DNA from: Helicobacter colisuis
Lineage (GTDB): Bacteria > Campylobacterota > Campylobacteria > Campylobacterales > Helicobacteraceae
DNA: 64,000 bases
Direction of reading: 5' to 3'
NCBI RefSeq assembly: GCF_023646285.1
Contig: NZ_JAMOKX010000001.1
Span: 310,001-374,000 of the forward strand
Shown here: positions 9,389 through 19,645 of the stretch, one piece after another
Numbering within the stretch: the stretch's first letter is position 1
Layout of the letters: the number at the start of each line of letters is the position of its first letter
The notes under the pieces: model-generated
Told to the model about the DNA's origin: nothing
Seen by the model: only the letters and a program-made list of their open reading frames with translations
Database searches by the model: none
Made by a program: the position numbers and the translations under genes

Positions 9389-10128
9389 ATTTCTTTAATA
9401 AAGGCATCCTTATTAAGTCTTTCTTTAACCAAGCCAAGTTGATTTTGCGCATCTAACTTTGTTTTAAAAGGACCAATTAATAAGCGATTAACCTCACCTG
9501 CCTTTTGCATATTATATTTAAAATTCAAATCTTTAATAGTCCCTAGCAACTCTTTATTAGGAGAAAACTTGCTAAAAGATCCCACTTGAATATAAAATCC
9601 TTTTGCAATTTCATTGCTACTTTGATTTGATTGTATTGCTACATTAGGAGCACTTGGAGTTGCCACATTATTATCCACCTTTTTCGCCTCAGGTTCAGAT
9701 TTGCTTGGCGCAACCACTTCTTTTATAGGAGCAACTTCCTCTTTAGGCGGATTAGGTAAGCTTTGTTCTTTTTGCTGGGCTTTGATTTGATCAATGATTC
9801 TCTGGAATTGTTCATCAGAATTGCTTGAATTTTGAGATTGAATTGGAACTTGCCCAAAATCTGTATTAGTTTCTTTTTGTTCAACCTCTGGTAACTTTGC
9901 CTCTTCTAATGGCTTGTTAATTGCAGTATTTGTTGAAGTTGCCTGTTTGGTATCACCCTGTAATAAATACACTACCAAAATAATAATAGCAAATAAAACC
10001 ACTCCAATTGCTACTAATAAAATTGTTTTTTTGCTCTTAGATTCTCTTACTTCTTCATCTTCGTTACCACTAATTAGCAAATCATCAAGCTCTAATTCCT
10101 CTTTTTTGTTCTCATCAATATTTTTCAT
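9382..10128 (-). CDS. SPOR domain membrane protein
   Basis: A single-pass inner-membrane protein of 248 residues: an acidic cytoplasmic start (E-E-L-E-L-D-D-L-L), a transmembrane helix at about residues 36-58, a long Pro/Gln/Lys-rich periplasmic linker, and a C-terminal SPOR domain (about 170-248, opening G-F-Y-I-Q-V-G-S-F-S-K). SPOR domains bind denuded peptidoglycan glycans and usually localise to the division site, as in FtsN and DamX. AAAGGAGAGAAA precedes the ATG at 10128, so the open frame further upstream is not used. It ends the cvpA-lysS-glyA operon, 10 bases after the DUF1882 gene. Confidence 0.85.
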   Translation of the reverse strand: MKNIDENKKEELELDDLLISGNEDEEVRESKSKKTILLVAIGVVLFAIIILVVYLLQGDTKQATSTNTAINKPLEEAKLPEVEQKETNTDFGQVPIQSQNSSNSDEQFQRIIDQIKAQQKEQSLPNPPKEEVAPIKEVVAPSKSEPEAKKVDNNVATPSAPNVAIQSNQSSNEIAKGFYIQVGSFSKFSPNKELLGTIKDLNFKYNMQKAGEVNRLLIGPFKTKLDAQNQLGLVKERLNKDAFIKEIK

Positions 10129-10138
10129 TTTCTCTCCT

Positions 10139-10684
10139 TTACATATGTTTCGACCAAGATGCCCCACGCTCCTTATTATAAACCCGATAAGGAACTGCAA
10201 GGACATTGAAACTTCTAGGAATATCAAGCGAAGGAAACATTTTCCACTCTGTTGGCATTTTTTGCGCCAACTTCGCACTTAACATTTTTCCTAATTGACA
10301 AGCTTCTTGGAAAGTCGTATGTCCTTTATGAATATAGAGATGTAAATGCCCTGGTGTCTTTGTTTCATAAGCAGTGAAGTTAATAAACCCCTCTTCTCTT
10401 AAAAGCAATTGCGCTCTATGCCAAAATCTCTCCGCATTAAAACCATTATAATCAAATACAATATTTTCCACTTTTTCTTGAGCATTAATAAGAGAATGCG
10501 CCACCGTAATTTCTTTTTTAAAATGACTTTGTAGAATAGTTCTAGTAAGTGGCTCATCAACTCTTTTAAATTTATCATAAAAGATCCGACCATTATGGTG
10601 GATTTTTTGTCCAATTCCTGGCTCTTTAATCCAATAATGGGTGGTAATCATTTTGATAAGTTTCAAATCCATATCTGTTAGCAT
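10139..10684 (-). CDS. DUF1882 family protein (H. pylori HP0184-like)
   Basis: A 181-residue soluble protein that I recognise as the Campylobacterota-specific DUF1882 family from its sequence and its place directly behind glyA, as in H. pylori. It contains [11 protein letters not shown] and a C-terminal segment rich in aromatic and basic residues. Several histidines ([11 protein letters not shown]) could bind a metal, but this is inference. AGAGGT lies just before the ATG at 10684; a GTG two codons upstream is the alternative. Function is unknown. Confidence 0.75.
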   Translation of the reverse strand: MLTDMDLKLIKMITTHYWIKEPGIGQKIHHNGRIFYDKFKRVDEPLTRTILQSHFKKEITVAHSLINAQEKVENIVFDYNGFNAERFWHRAQLLLREEGFINFTAYETKTPGHLHLYIHKGHTTFQEACQLGKMLSAKLAQKMPTEWKMFPSLDIPRSFNVLAVPYRVYNKERGASWSKHM

Positions 10685-10705
10685 TTCCACCTCTTTTTAA
10701 AAGTT

Positions 10706-11956
10706 TTAAAATATTGCTTTGTTATACACAGGGAATTTTAACGCAAGCTCCTTTAATTCCTCTTTTATTTGTGCTTGCTTTTGTGTATTTTGTATTTCAT
10801 CTAAAACATCAGCAATTCTATTAGCCACAATCTCAAATTCTGTCTCTTTAAATCCTCTTGCAGTTAATGCTGGAGAACCAATTCTCACACCACTAGTAAC
10901 AAATGGACTACGAATCTCACCTGGAACTGTGTTTTTATTTACCGTAATCCCTGCATTGCCTAATGCTAAATCTGCATCTTTACCACTAAAGTCTTTATCA
11001 AGCAATGACAATAAAATCAAATGATTATCTGTTCCATTGCTCACGATTTTATAATTTCTCTTTTGCAACACACTAGCTAGAATCCTCGCATTAGCCTTGA
11101 CTTGCTTTGCATATGTTTTCCATTCTGGCTTTAGATTCTCTCCAAATCCAACTGCCTTACCCGCAATGACATGCATCAAAGGACCACCTTGCATTCCAGG
11201 GAATACTGCCTTGTCAATTTTTTTAGCAAATTCTTCATTATTAGTTAGTATCATTCCTCCCCTAGGTCCGCGTAAAGTTTTGTGTGTTGTAGTCGTTACT
11301 ATATCTGCATAAGGGAATGGGTTTGGATATTCTCCTGCTACTACAAGTCCTGCAACATGAGCAATATCCGCTAACAAAATCGCTCCAACGCTATCTGCAA
11401 TTTCTCTAAAACGCTTGAAATCTAGCTCCCTTGAATACGCACTAAACCCACAAACAATCATATTAGGTTTTGTAATTTGAGCTATTTCTTGAACTTTATC
11501 ATAGTTGATATACCCATCTAACTCCACCCCATAAAAAAAGCTTTGATACATTTGCCCTGTAATGCTCACCTTTGATCCATGTGTTAGATGCCCACCATGG
11601 CTTAAATCCATTCCCAAAATCTTATCATATGGCTTAAGCAATGCCGCATACACTGCGCCATTAGCTTGAGAACCAGCGTGTGGTTGCACATTTGCAAATT
11701 CACAACCAAAAAGTTTTTTAGCCCGATTAATTGCTAATTCTTCTATTTTATCTACAAATTCACAACCCCCGTAATAACGCTTATAAGGGTAACCTTCGGC
11801 ATATTTATTAGTTAAAACACTCCCCATAGCCTCCATAACGCTAGGAAAGGTGAAATTTTCACTAGCAATCATTTCTAAATGTGTATTTTGGCGATTTAAT
11901 TCTTCTTGTATAAAACCAAAAACCTCTTGATCTGAACTTTCCAAAAAATAACTCAT
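10706..11956 (-). CDS. glyA: Serine hydroxymethyltransferase
   Basis: GlyA converts serine and tetrahydrofolate to glycine and 5,10-methylene-tetrahydrofolate, the main source of one-carbon units. The 416-residue length is standard. The PLP lysine lies in [14 protein letters not shown] (about residue 228), and the N-terminal M-I-A-S-E-N-F motif is intact. The start is one base behind the lysS stop, so the two are translationally coupled. The lysS-glyA pairing is conserved in Helicobacter. Confidence 0.97.
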   Translation of the reverse strand: MSYFLESSDQEVFGFIQEELNRQNTHLEMIASENFTFPSVMEAMGSVLTNKYAEGYPYKRYYGGCEFVDKIEELAINRAKKLFGCEFANVQPHAGSQANGAVYAALLKPYDKILGMDLSHGGHLTHGSKVSITGQMYQSFFYGVELDGYINYDKVQEIAQITKPNMIVCGFSAYSRELDFKRFREIADSVGAILLADIAHVAGLVVAGEYPNPFPYADIVTTTTHKTLRGPRGGMILTNNEEFAKKIDKAVFPGMQGGPLMHVIAGKAVGFGENLKPEWKTYAKQVKANARILASVLQKRNYKIVSNGTDNHLILLSLLDKDFSGKDADLALGNAGITVNKNTVPGEIRSPFVTSGVRIGSPALTARGFKETEFEIVANRIADVLDEIQNTQKQAQIKEELKELALKFPVYNKAIF

Positions 11957-11957
11957 T

Positions 11958-13451
11958 TTAATCCTTTTTTTGTGGTTTAAGTGCGGGAAATAAAATCACA
12001 TCTTTGATAATGTTATGACCTGTTAATAACATTACAAGCCTATCTATACCAATCCCTTCTCCAGCCGTTGGAGGCATACCATAAGAAAGTGCTGTAATAT
12101 AATCCTCATCCATATATTGCGCTTCTTCATCTCCTGCTTCTTTTGCAGCTACTTGAGCCTTAAAGCGTTCATATTGATCTAATGGATCATTTAATTCACT
12201 AAATCCATTGGCAATCTCGCTTCCACCGATAAACAATTCAAATCTATCAGCAATTTCTGGATTATAATCATTACGCCTTGCAAGTGGGCTAATAGCAATA
12301 GGAAAATCTGTAATAAAAGTTGGATTAATTAATTTATCTTCCACAAAAGCGTCAAAAGCTTCACTTTGCAATTTGCCCAATTCCATTTTTGATTCTATTT
12401 TTATATTATGGCTAATTAAATACTCATATAATTTATCCTCATTGGTCGCAACTTCTCTAGGAACTCCACCAATCTCCACTAAAGAATCCAAATAAGTAAT
12501 CTCTCTAAACTCACTAAAATCAATCTCTTTTTCATTAAACTGCAAAGTTTTAGAAAGATTCAAGGCTTCAAAAAGATAATTAAAAAGTGCCTTAGTTAAT
12601 TGAATTAAATCTTTATAATCCTTATAAGCCCAATAAAACTCAATCATCGTAAATTCCGGATTATGTGAGTGGTCCATTCCCTCATTTCTAAAATTACGAT
12701 TAATTTCAAAGACAGCTTCAAATCCGCCCACAACAAGTCTTTTTAAATAAAGCTCAGGAGCGATTCTTAAATAACGCTCCACATTTAAAGCATTATGAAA
12801 AGTAACAAAAGGTTTGGCATTTGCACCACCAGGAATTGGGTGCATCATTGGCGTTTCCACTTCTAAAAAGCCATTTTCTTCAAAAAACTTCCGCACACAA
12901 GAAACGATTTTAGAGCGCAAAACAAAAGTATCTCGCACTTCCTTATTCATAATCAAATCCAAATATCTTTGGCGATAGCGCATTTCAATATCTACTAATC
13001 CGTGATATTTCTCTGGTAAAGGACTAATGGCTTTAGTAAGAATTTGAAACTCTAGGGCATGTAGGCTTAATTCTCCTGTTTTTGTTACAAAAGGAAAGCC
13101 CTTTGCCATAATAATATCGCCTACCTCAATGTATTTTTTAAAAATATCAAATCTCTCACCCAATTCATTTTTAGAAAGATAAATCTGTAAAATCCCACTA
13201 TTATCTTCAATTTTAATAAAAGCCGCTTTTCCCATAAGGCGAATAAATTTAATTCTACCAGCGACTTGTGCATTTTTATTTATATCTTTTTTTTCTTCAC
13301 TTTCTAGAGTTTTAAGTGCATCAAAAGCTTCCAAAAAATCCTTGCAATCCATCTCCTTTAGCACCCCATTGCCATAAGGATTGATTCCTATCTCCCTTAG
13401 GGAATTGGCTTTTTGAATTCGACCTTGAACATAAATATCATCTTCAAACAA
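11958..13451 (-). CDS. lysS: Lysyl-tRNA synthetase, class II
   Basis: A 497-residue class IIb synthetase: N-terminal OB-fold anticodon domain (about residues 50-160), then the catalytic domain with motif 2 [15 protein letters not shown] and motif 3 [10 protein letters not shown] near the end. AAGGAG is 5 bases before a TTG at 13451, which I take as the start codon. It lies 68 bases behind cvpA and one base before glyA. Confidence 0.97.
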   Translation of the reverse strand: MFEDDIYVQGRIQKANSLREIGINPYGNGVLKEMDCKDFLEAFDALKTLESEEKKDINKNAQVAGRIKFIRLMGKAAFIKIEDNSGILQIYLSKNELGERFDIFKKYIEVGDIIMAKGFPFVTKTGELSLHALEFQILTKAISPLPEKYHGLVDIEMRYRQRYLDLIMNKEVRDTFVLRSKIVSCVRKFFEENGFLEVETPMMHPIPGGANAKPFVTFHNALNVERYLRIAPELYLKRLVVGGFEAVFEINRNFRNEGMDHSHNPEFTMIEFYWAYKDYKDLIQLTKALFNYLFEALNLSKTLQFNEKEIDFSEFREITYLDSLVEIGGVPREVATNEDKLYEYLISHNIKIESKMELGKLQSEAFDAFVEDKLINPTFITDFPIAISPLARRNDYNPEIADRFELFIGGSEIANGFSELNDPLDQYERFKAQVAAKEAGDEEAQYMDEDYITALSYGMPPTAGEGIGIDRLVMLLTGHNIIKDVILFPALKPQKKD

Positions 13452-13519
13452 CTGAACTCCTTTAATCTTTTGCTTAATCTTATTAATTTTAGTTAGATTC
13501 CTCCATCCTTTTGTAGTTA

Positions 13520-14056
13520 CTAATTTTTTTCTTCTATTTTTTCTTTAGCTTCCTTAACCTCCCCTTGTGGTAAATCAAGCTTAATAATTACCGCTCCAGA
13601 ATCAAGTAATAATGGGTATAAAAAGCTATTGTCTGTGTATTTTTGCATAAATCTCTTTGCTACTTGAACATTAGAAATTGCATAAAAAATGATTGAAAAA
13701 ATCATAAAAGTTTTAAAAGCCCCAAAACAAAAGCCCAAAATACGATTCATAGAATTTAAAGCACTAATTCTTGTAACTTTTTGCAAAAGTTCTGCAATCA
13801 CCAAAGATAAAATCCATACCAATGCAAGCAAGACTAAAAAACCAATCAATGAAATAGCCGATGGATTTTCAAAAGTGTAAATATGTTGGCTTATCCAACC
13901 CCCCGCTTCTGTTGCATAAACTGAAGCGATAAAAACACCACCCACAATTCCAATTAATCCAAAAACCTCACGGATAAAACCATTTACAATACCCTTAAGT
14001 CCAACCAATACAATAAGCAAACCAACAACCAAATCAAAATAACTAAAACTATTCAA
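13520..14056 (-). CDS. cvpA: CvpA family inner-membrane protein
   Basis: A 178-residue protein with four predicted membrane helices (about 7-25, 27-50, 66-88 and 103-125) and a soluble charged C-terminus. The opening [16 protein letters not shown] and the G-F-I-R-E-V segment are typical of the CvpA/colicin V production family, whose role is tied to envelope integrity in other bacteria. The start is a TTG with AAAGG 9 bases before it. It heads the five-gene leftward operon that ends with the SPOR protein. Confidence 0.82.
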   Translation of the reverse strand: MNSFSYFDLVVGLLIVLVGLKGIVNGFIREVFGLIGIVGGVFIASVYATEAGGWISQHIYTFENPSAISLIGFLVLLALVWILSLVIAELLQKVTRISALNSMNRILGFCFGAFKTFMIFSIIFYAISNVQVAKRFMQKYTDNSFLYPLLLDSGAVIIKLDLPQGEVKEAKEKIEEKN

Positions 14057-14124
14057 AACAAAAAACCTTTTAGAAAATACATAATTAACTTTATTATTTT
14101 ACACAAAACTAACCTAAAAAAAGA

Positions 14125-14130
14125 TATGAT
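14125..14130 (+). promoter_or_regulatory. -10 box of the yajQ-lnt unit
   Basis: TATGAT at 14125-14130, 41 bases before the yajQ ATG, is the best -10 match in the gap between the divergent cvpA and yajQ. Confidence 0.4.
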
Positions 14131-14171
14131 AAGAAAAAATCTTTAAAAAATCATTACAAAAAGGAAAATAA

Positions 14172-14675
14172 ATGGCAAGCAAGGAACATAGTTTTGATCT
14201 CTCAGCAAAAGTTGATATTCAAGAATTTAAAAACGCCCTAGAACAAGCAAAAAAAGAAATTGCAAACCGCTTTGATTTTAAAGATGATAAAGTTAAAGAT
14301 TTAGATTTTAATGAAAAAGAAAAATCTCTCACTATTCTTGCCACAAGCGAAAATAAAGCAAAGACTATTAAGGATATTTTTGATTCCAAACTCATCAAAC
14401 GTAATCTTTCTTTAAAAGTTTTAAAAGAAGTCTCCAAAGACAATGCAAGTGGAGGAAATCTCAAAATAACTTACAAACTTAATGATGCCTTAGATGATAA
14501 AAATATAAAAACCATTAACGCAGAAATTAAGAATCAAAAATTCAAAGTCCAAACGCAGATTCAAGGGAATGAGATTCGCATTAAATCCAAAGACATTGAC
14601 GAGCTTCAAAAAGTTATCGCCCATCTCAAAAAAATGGAATTAGAAATTTCTTTAAGTTTTGGAAACTTCACTTGA
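14172..14675 (+). CDS. yajQ: YajQ family nucleotide/c-di-GMP-binding protein
   Basis: A 167-residue cytoplasmic protein of the YajQ (UPF0234) family. The start S-F-D-L-S-A-K-V-D, the N-R-F-D-F-K segment and the end I-S-L-S-F-G-N-F-T closely follow the family pattern of two ferredoxin-like folds. Members bind nucleic acids or cyclic di-GMP and affect phage or virulence regulation elsewhere; the role in Helicobacter is not settled. AAAAAGGAAAATAA precedes the ATG. Its stop overlaps the lnt start by 4 bases. Confidence 0.92.
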   Translation: MASKEHSFDLSAKVDIQEFKNALEQAKKEIANRFDFKDDKVKDLDFNEKEKSLTILATSENKAKTIKDIFDSKLIKRNLSLKVLKEVSKDNASGGNLKITYKLNDALDDKNIKTINAEIKNQKFKVQTQIQGNEIRIKSKDIDELQKVIAHLKKMELEISLSFGNFT

Positions 14676-15937
14676 TAGGGATATTTTCATCTAGCAAAAC
14701 AAAATTCACCCAAATTACACTGGGGATTCTTGCGGCTCTTTTTTTAAGTGTTTTTATTTATGAAGAGCATTTTTTTAACACTTGGAGACACCCTCTTTTC
14801 TCTAGCTTTTTTGCAATTCTTGGATTTTTTATGCTACTGCAACTCTCGCGTTTAAGTGCTTTTGTTTGTGGTAGTAGCATTGGAATTTTATGGTTTTATT
14901 GGATTGGCTTAAGCTTTCGTTTTTATGATTTAACCTACCTTATTCCATTAGTTTGGATTTTTGTAGCATTGATTTTTGGAATCTTTTTTTTAGCTTTGTG
15001 TTATTTTAAAACCCCAATTTACAGAATCTCTGTCCTACTTTGTGCAAGCTTTATTCATCCTTTTGGTTTTAATTGGTTTATCCCTGAATTAACACTCACT
15101 CAAAGCTACTTTTTTCCTTCAAAAAGCATTCTTGCACTTTTATTAATATTACTTGTTATTTTTAGCTTTCTTGTTCAAAAGCAATTCTACAAAATAAGCT
15201 TTTTATGGCTTATTTTGGGTCTATTTAGCATTGGGATATTTAGCCAAACCCTCTACCCAACTCCCAAAGAATCGCCCCTTAAAATCAAAACAATCTCTAC
15301 AAATATTCCCCAAAATTTACGCTGGGATTCTAGCAATTTAAAACAAATTATTGATGAAAATTTTAGCCTTATTCAACAAGCCAAACAAGAAAAATATGAC
15401 TTAGTAATTTTACCTGAAACCGCTTTCCCTATCGCTCTAAATGCCGAAGATTCTCTGCTTAAAATATTGCAAGATTTAAGTCAAGATTTAACGATTTTAG
15501 TGGGTGCTATCCATAAGCAAGGCAATTCTTATTACAATAGTGCTTATCTTTTTAATCAAGGAGAAATGCAAATTTTTGATAAAATTATCTTGGTTCCTTT
15601 TGGCGAAAAAATCCCCCTCCCCCAATTCTTTGTAGATTTAATCAATCAAATCTTTTTTAAAGGTGGAATGGATTTTACAATCAATTCTAATCAAAAACCA
15701 AACTCAACAATTCTCCAAAATCAACACTTTCAAATTGCAATTTGCTATGAAGCTACAAGACAAGAATTTTATCAAGATTCTCCAAGTTTTTTGATTGCTA
15801 TTAGCAACAATGCTTGGTTTAAGCCTAGTATAGAACCAACCCTACAAAAACTTTTAATGCGATATTTTTCACTCAACTATGGCACAACCATTTATCACTC
15901 AAGCAACGGCTCACAAGACTTTATTCTCTCTCCTTAA
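14672..15937 (+). CDS. lnt: Apolipoprotein N-acyltransferase
   Basis: Lnt adds the third acyl chain to the N-terminal cysteine of lipoproteins in the inner membrane. The 421-residue protein is shorter than the roughly 510-residue E. coli enzyme. About six membrane segments fill residues 10-190, followed by a periplasmic nitrilase domain with the triad Glu in L-P-E-T-A-F-P, Lys in F-G-E-K-I-P and Cys in I-A-I-C-Y-E. The start is a TTG that overlaps the yajQ stop (TTGA). The 3' end overlaps the convergent SGNH gene by 17 bases. Confidence 0.93.
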   Translation: MIGIFSSSKTKFTQITLGILAALFLSVFIYEEHFFNTWRHPLFSSFFAILGFFMLLQLSRLSAFVCGSSIGILWFYWIGLSFRFYDLTYLIPLVWIFVALIFGIFFLALCYFKTPIYRISVLLCASFIHPFGFNWFIPELTLTQSYFFPSKSILALLLILLVIFSFLVQKQFYKISFLWLILGLFSIGIFSQTLYPTPKESPLKIKTISTNIPQNLRWDSSNLKQIIDENFSLIQQAKQEKYDLVILPETAFPIALNAEDSLLKILQDLSQDLTILVGAIHKQGNSYYNSAYLFNQGEMQIFDKIILVPFGEKIPLPQFFVDLINQIFFKGGMDFTINSNQKPNSTILQNQHFQIAICYEATRQEFYQDSPSFLIAISNNAWFKPSIEPTLQKLLMRYFSLNYGTTIYHSSNGSQDFILSP

Positions 15938-17210
15938 GCTCTTTTGCGTATTTTTTCTTAATTTGATAAACTTTATACCAGAGCCACAGATACCCTCCTT
16001 TATACCATCTCTTAGGGGCTTTCAGTACCGCTTCGCCTAATTTTATCAATAACAGATAATAGCTGATACTTCCGGCAATTCCACCACAATACTCCTCAAT
16101 GGCTTCCTTGATAAATACTACATCAGGAATTAAAAAATTAAAATTATATTCTTTTTCTATTTTTATATCTTCTTTTAAAAAGCTTTCATATTCTAATTTT
16201 TCGCAAGATACTACAAAAAAATCTACCAAATTGCAATAATCCAATATCTTTTTAGGTTTAGTATTTAACCATTCACTCCCCTCTGTCATTTGAGTATTTT
16301 TATTTGCTAAAGAAATGGTAACTTGACTATCAATTAAAATAGGATTAATGGTGTGAAAGATTCTGCCATTAGGGCTACCCTTGATAATGCAAGAATCTTT
16401 AGTTTTAATACGCATTTTTGAAGCAATGAAATCTCCACCAATATCTGTTTTTTCATTATTCCAAGTATGAATCCCCACTAAAAAAGTATTATAATATTGC
16501 TCTTTAAATTTTAATTCAATATCTTTATCTATTTTAAAAGCTTTTTCACAAAATACAGAATTTTTTATCTCATTAACTTCTAATTCTTCCCCACCTTCCA
16601 TATCTTTTGGAGAAAGAATAGTAAAATACATTTTTTGTGTTTCTGTAATGTTGGTATTTTTTTGTCCTTTAAGCAAATCTAAATAACTTGCAATATTTTG
16701 TCCCAATGTTTTCATTATTGGGTTAATTTGATGCAATTTATCTCCCTGCATATAAAAGTCCATCACATTCTTTTCTTCATAAAAACCATGCATATCTATC
16801 ACATTAAACCCATGTTTTTTAGCCCAATATCTATGAGCATTATTAATTGTTTCTATATCAGAATAACTTTTATCATAAAGAGGTAAAATTAAAACAAGTA
16901 CTTTCTTATTCAACTTAGACAATTCATTATAAAGATAGGCTATACTTGCAATAACCACTTCTAGCTTTAGCTTAGCATATGCATTAAGATTTCCAATATC
17001 GTTAATGTTGCTTTCTGTAATGATAGTATCCGCCTCCATAATAGCTTTTTGATTGCGTGGCAATTTTAATTCATATAAATTTTGCAAACTCCCTGAAGCA
17101 CCTAAAGCCAAATTAGTCAAATGGACATTATCTTGCTCCAATCCACTTTTTATGCCATTTTTCATCATAGAATTACTGCCACCCAATAAAACAACATTAT
17201 ATTTTGACAT
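15921..17210 (-). CDS. SGNH/GDSL-type hydrolase, possibly acting on surface glycan
   Basis: A 429-residue protein without signal peptide or clear membrane helix. Its first 190 residues carry a complete SGNH set: G-G-S-N-S (Ser12), L-A-L-G-A-S-G with the block II glycine, E-S-N-I-N-D with the block III asparagine, and D-K-L-H with the catalytic Asp-His. The remaining 240 residues are of unknown fold and end in a basic, aromatic tail. Relatives often deacetylate polysaccharides; that role is inference. GAGAGATAAA precedes the ATG at 17210. The start sits one base behind the phosphoesterase stop, so the two are coupled. Confidence 0.65.
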   Translation of the reverse strand: MSKYNVVLLGGSNSMMKNGIKSGLEQDNVHLTNLALGASGSLQNLYELKLPRNQKAIMEADTIITESNINDIGNLNAYAKLKLEVVIASIAYLYNELSKLNKKVLVLILPLYDKSYSDIETINNAHRYWAKKHGFNVIDMHGFYEEKNVMDFYMQGDKLHQINPIMKTLGQNIASYLDLLKGQKNTNITETQKMYFTILSPKDMEGGEELEVNEIKNSVFCEKAFKIDKDIELKFKEQYYNTFLVGIHTWNNEKTDIGGDFIASKMRIKTKDSCIIKGSPNGRIFHTINPILIDSQVTISLANKNTQMTEGSEWLNTKPKKILDYCNLVDFFVVSCEKLEYESFLKEDIKIEKEYNFNFLIPDVVFIKEAIEEYCGGIAGSISYYLLLIKLGEAVLKAPKRWYKGGYLWLWYKVYQIKKKYAKELKERE

Positions 17211-17211
17211 T

Positions 17212-17904
17212 TTATCTCTCACAATTATCTTGTTGAAAAATCCGCTTACTAGGCCACTCCAATGCACTCAATACCGCACTTTTAGAATCATCTCCCACAT
17301 ATACACAGCCTGTATCAATTGCTGCAAAATTCTCCATTATCATTGGCACTTTTCGCACATCATGCCCAAAGACATTAAAAACCCCATAATTTTTCTTTGA
17401 TTCTTTTTCCCAATTATGAGATTTTAGCCGACTCCAAGTCACCATTTCTGCTTTCTTTTCTTTTTCTTTGTAGTAAGGCAATCCAAAACCATGGGTTACA
17501 AAAAGTCTTTGTCCTTTTTCGTCACAAAGCGGAATCTCTAAAAATCGTGGCAACTTTAAAAACCACTCCAAATGCTCGTGAATCTTCTCAAATCCACCAT
17601 TTCTTTGGTAACTCTCCATTGCTTCATAGCCACCATTATTAATCCAAATTTTATTATAACTTTTTGAAGGAATAGCATGATAATATTCTAACATTAACTC
17701 TTCGTGATTCCCAAGCACACAGGCATAATTATATTTCATCACCAAATCCACAACTTCACAGGATTTTGCTCCTCTATCTATCAAATCTCCCGTGAAAATA
17801 ATCTGCGAATCCCATTTTTGTGGTAATTTTTCAATCAAAGCACACAAAGTATCCAAACATCCATGCACATCACCAATAACATAAATCGACTTAGAATAAT
17901 CCAA
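17212..17904 (-). CDS. Calcineurin-like metallophosphoesterase (serine/threonine phosphatase type)
   Basis: A 230-residue cytoplasmic phosphoesterase with the full PPP-type metal motifs near its N-terminus: G-D-V-H-G-C, G-D-L-I-D-R-G and G-N-H-E-E, plus T-H-G-F-G in the middle and G-H-D-V-R near the end. This resembles bacteriophage-lambda type protein phosphatases and symmetrical Ap4A hydrolases; the sequence does not decide between them. The likely start is TTG at 17904, 3 bases behind the phosphate transporter stop. It sits between a phosphate transporter and an SGNH hydrolase in one operon. Confidence 0.85.
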   Translation of the reverse strand: MDYSKSIYVIGDVHGCLDTLCALIEKLPQKWDSQIIFTGDLIDRGAKSCEVVDLVMKYNYACVLGNHEELMLEYYHAIPSKSYNKIWINNGGYEAMESYQRNGGFEKIHEHLEWFLKLPRFLEIPLCDEKGQRLFVTHGFGLPYYKEKEKKAEMVTWSRLKSHNWEKESKKNYGVFNVFGHDVRKVPMIMENFAAIDTGCVYVGDDSKSAVLSALEWPSKRIFQQDNCER

Positions 17905-17907
17905 GGC

Positions 17908-19491
17908 TTAAATTCCCATCCATCGCAAAACAAAAAAGCTTACCGCACCTAGCAATGCAGAGAGTGGAACGGTAATTAACCAAGCTGCAATGATTTTATT
18001 AATTGCTGAACGCTTAACAAGCTCTTCTTGATAGACTTTTTTGAGTTGTTTTTGCTCTTTTTTCTTGATTTCTGGAATCCCTTCTTTGCGTTTTGCTTTT
18101 TTTCTATCAATGCTTTTTAAAATAGCTGCCTTTTTCTTAATGGAAGCCCTTCTAAAACGCTCCAAGAATCTCCGAATTTGCTCACTATCATTACCCTTAT
18201 AAGATTCTAGTATTTTTAGCTCCATTTGCTTATACCGCTTCTTTAAATACTCGCGCAAAAACCCTACACCAAAGACCGCACCAACAGCAATATGCGTAGA
18301 ACTAACCGGCATTCCAAGCTCACTTGCTATAAGCACAGTCAGAGCTGCACTCATAGAAATACAAAAGGCACGAATCTGATCAAGCTCAGTAATCTCACTT
18401 CCAACCATTCTAATTAATTTAGGACCAAATAATGCCAAACCAATAGAAATTCCAAGCCCACCCAAAAACATAATCCAAAATGGAATACTCGTTTGACTGC
18501 CCAAACTAAAACCTTCTTTTAACGCATCATAAATAGCTACCAAAGGTCCAATAGCATTTGCCACATCATTTGCTCCATGTGCAAAACTCAAAAGTGCTGC
18601 AGAAAAAATCAAAGGAATGGTAAAGAGTTTGTTGATTTCCTCTTTTTTGTTTTCCATACTCTCCACAGCATTAGCAATCATCACCCTAACTATCAAAAAC
18701 ACCACCACAGCAAGAACTATACTAACTATCAGTGCGCTTGCAAAATCTACTGCAATTACATTCTTTAAACCCTTATTAATGAGATATAAAGTAAAAGCCC
18801 AAGTCATAAAAGCAATTAAATAAGGGACAACCCTCTTAGCTGCTTGCTTTTTATCTTGTTTATAAGTAATGGTATTTTTAATAAAAAATAGCAATAAAGC
18901 AGCAATAATCCCACCACTCACGGGAGAAATTATCCAACTAGCAGCAATATTCCCAAGCTCCATCCAATTAGCTACACCAAAGCCACCCGCTGCAATTCCT
19001 GCCCCTAAGATTCCACCCACAATAGAATGTGTTGTTGAAACTGGCGCACCAATTGCAGTAGCAAAATGTAGCCAAATTGCACCAGAGAGCAAGGCTGCTA
19101 ACATTAAAGTTGCAAAATTCCGTGAATCACCAATCGCATCCATAGAAATAATTCCAGAACGCACCGTATCTACAACTTCACCTCCAGCAATCAAAGCTCC
19201 TGAAATTTCACAAATTGCTGCAATTGTAATTGCTCCAAACATGCTTAAAGCCTTAGAACCAACTGCAGGACCAACATTATTAGCAACATCATTAGCACCA
19301 ATATTAAGCGCCATATATCCACCAACAATTGCAGCAAATCCCAAAAATAACGAGTTTGTAATGTTATCATCATTCCACATCACTAAGACTATAATTAACA
19401 ATACAAACAAAGTAATAACTCCAATTCTTTGCATATCTTCAACATTTAAATGCAAAGCCCTTTCATACCGTAAAAAATCTTTAATACTCAC
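17908..19491 (-). CDS. pit: PiT family inorganic phosphate transporter
   Basis: A 527-residue inner-membrane phosphate:cation symporter. The two PiT signature repeats are present, G-A-N-D-V-A-N in each half and the matching P-V-S-T-T-H-S / P-V-S-S-T-H-I helices, with about ten to twelve membrane spans. A long basic cytoplasmic loop (about residues 425-490, many K, R and E) lies before the last span. GGAGGAATT precedes a GTG start at 19491. It is the first gene of a leftward unit with the phosphoesterase and the SGNH hydrolase and is divergent from flgH. Confidence 0.92.
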   Translation of the reverse strand: MSIKDFLRYERALHLNVEDMQRIGVITLFVLLIIVLVMWNDDNITNSLFLGFAAIVGGYMALNIGANDVANNVGPAVGSKALSMFGAITIAAICEISGALIAGGEVVDTVRSGIISMDAIGDSRNFATLMLAALLSGAIWLHFATAIGAPVSTTHSIVGGILGAGIAAGGFGVANWMELGNIAASWIISPVSGGIIAALLLFFIKNTITYKQDKKQAAKRVVPYLIAFMTWAFTLYLINKGLKNVIAVDFASALIVSIVLAVVVFLIVRVMIANAVESMENKKEEINKLFTIPLIFSAALLSFAHGANDVANAIGPLVAIYDALKEGFSLGSQTSIPFWIMFLGGLGISIGLALFGPKLIRMVGSEITELDQIRAFCISMSAALTVLIASELGMPVSSTHIAVGAVFGVGFLREYLKKRYKQMELKILESYKGNDSEQIRRFLERFRRASIKKKAAILKSIDRKKAKRKEGIPEIKKKEQKQLKKVYQEELVKRSAINKIIAAWLITVPLSALLGAVSFFVLRWMGI

Positions 19492-19627
19492 AATTCCTCC
19501 GAATAAATATGCATAAAAACATGATGATTCTACAAAAAATTACTATAAAAATTACTTTAATTTTTAAAATACCTTTAAAGAGAATCAAGAGAAAATCAAA
19601 TAAATTATTTTTTTAGAAAAAATTAAC

Positions 19628-19645
19628 TTGGAACAAACTTTGCTT
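19628..19645 (+). promoter_or_regulatory. Sigma-54 (RpoN) promoter of flgH
   Basis: TTGGAAC-AAACT-TTGCTT has the invariant GG at 19630-19631 and GC at 19642-19643 with exactly ten bases between them, as required for RpoN. It lies 38 bases before the flgH ATG. RpoN control of rod, ring and hook genes is established in Helicobacter, so both sequence and gene fit. Confidence 0.8.

Noticed and set aside
18869-19516. A 215-codon open frame antisense to the phosphate transporter
   Set aside because: It mirrors the alanine/glycine/isoleucine-rich codons of the transporter helices; no ribosome site and no recognisable family.
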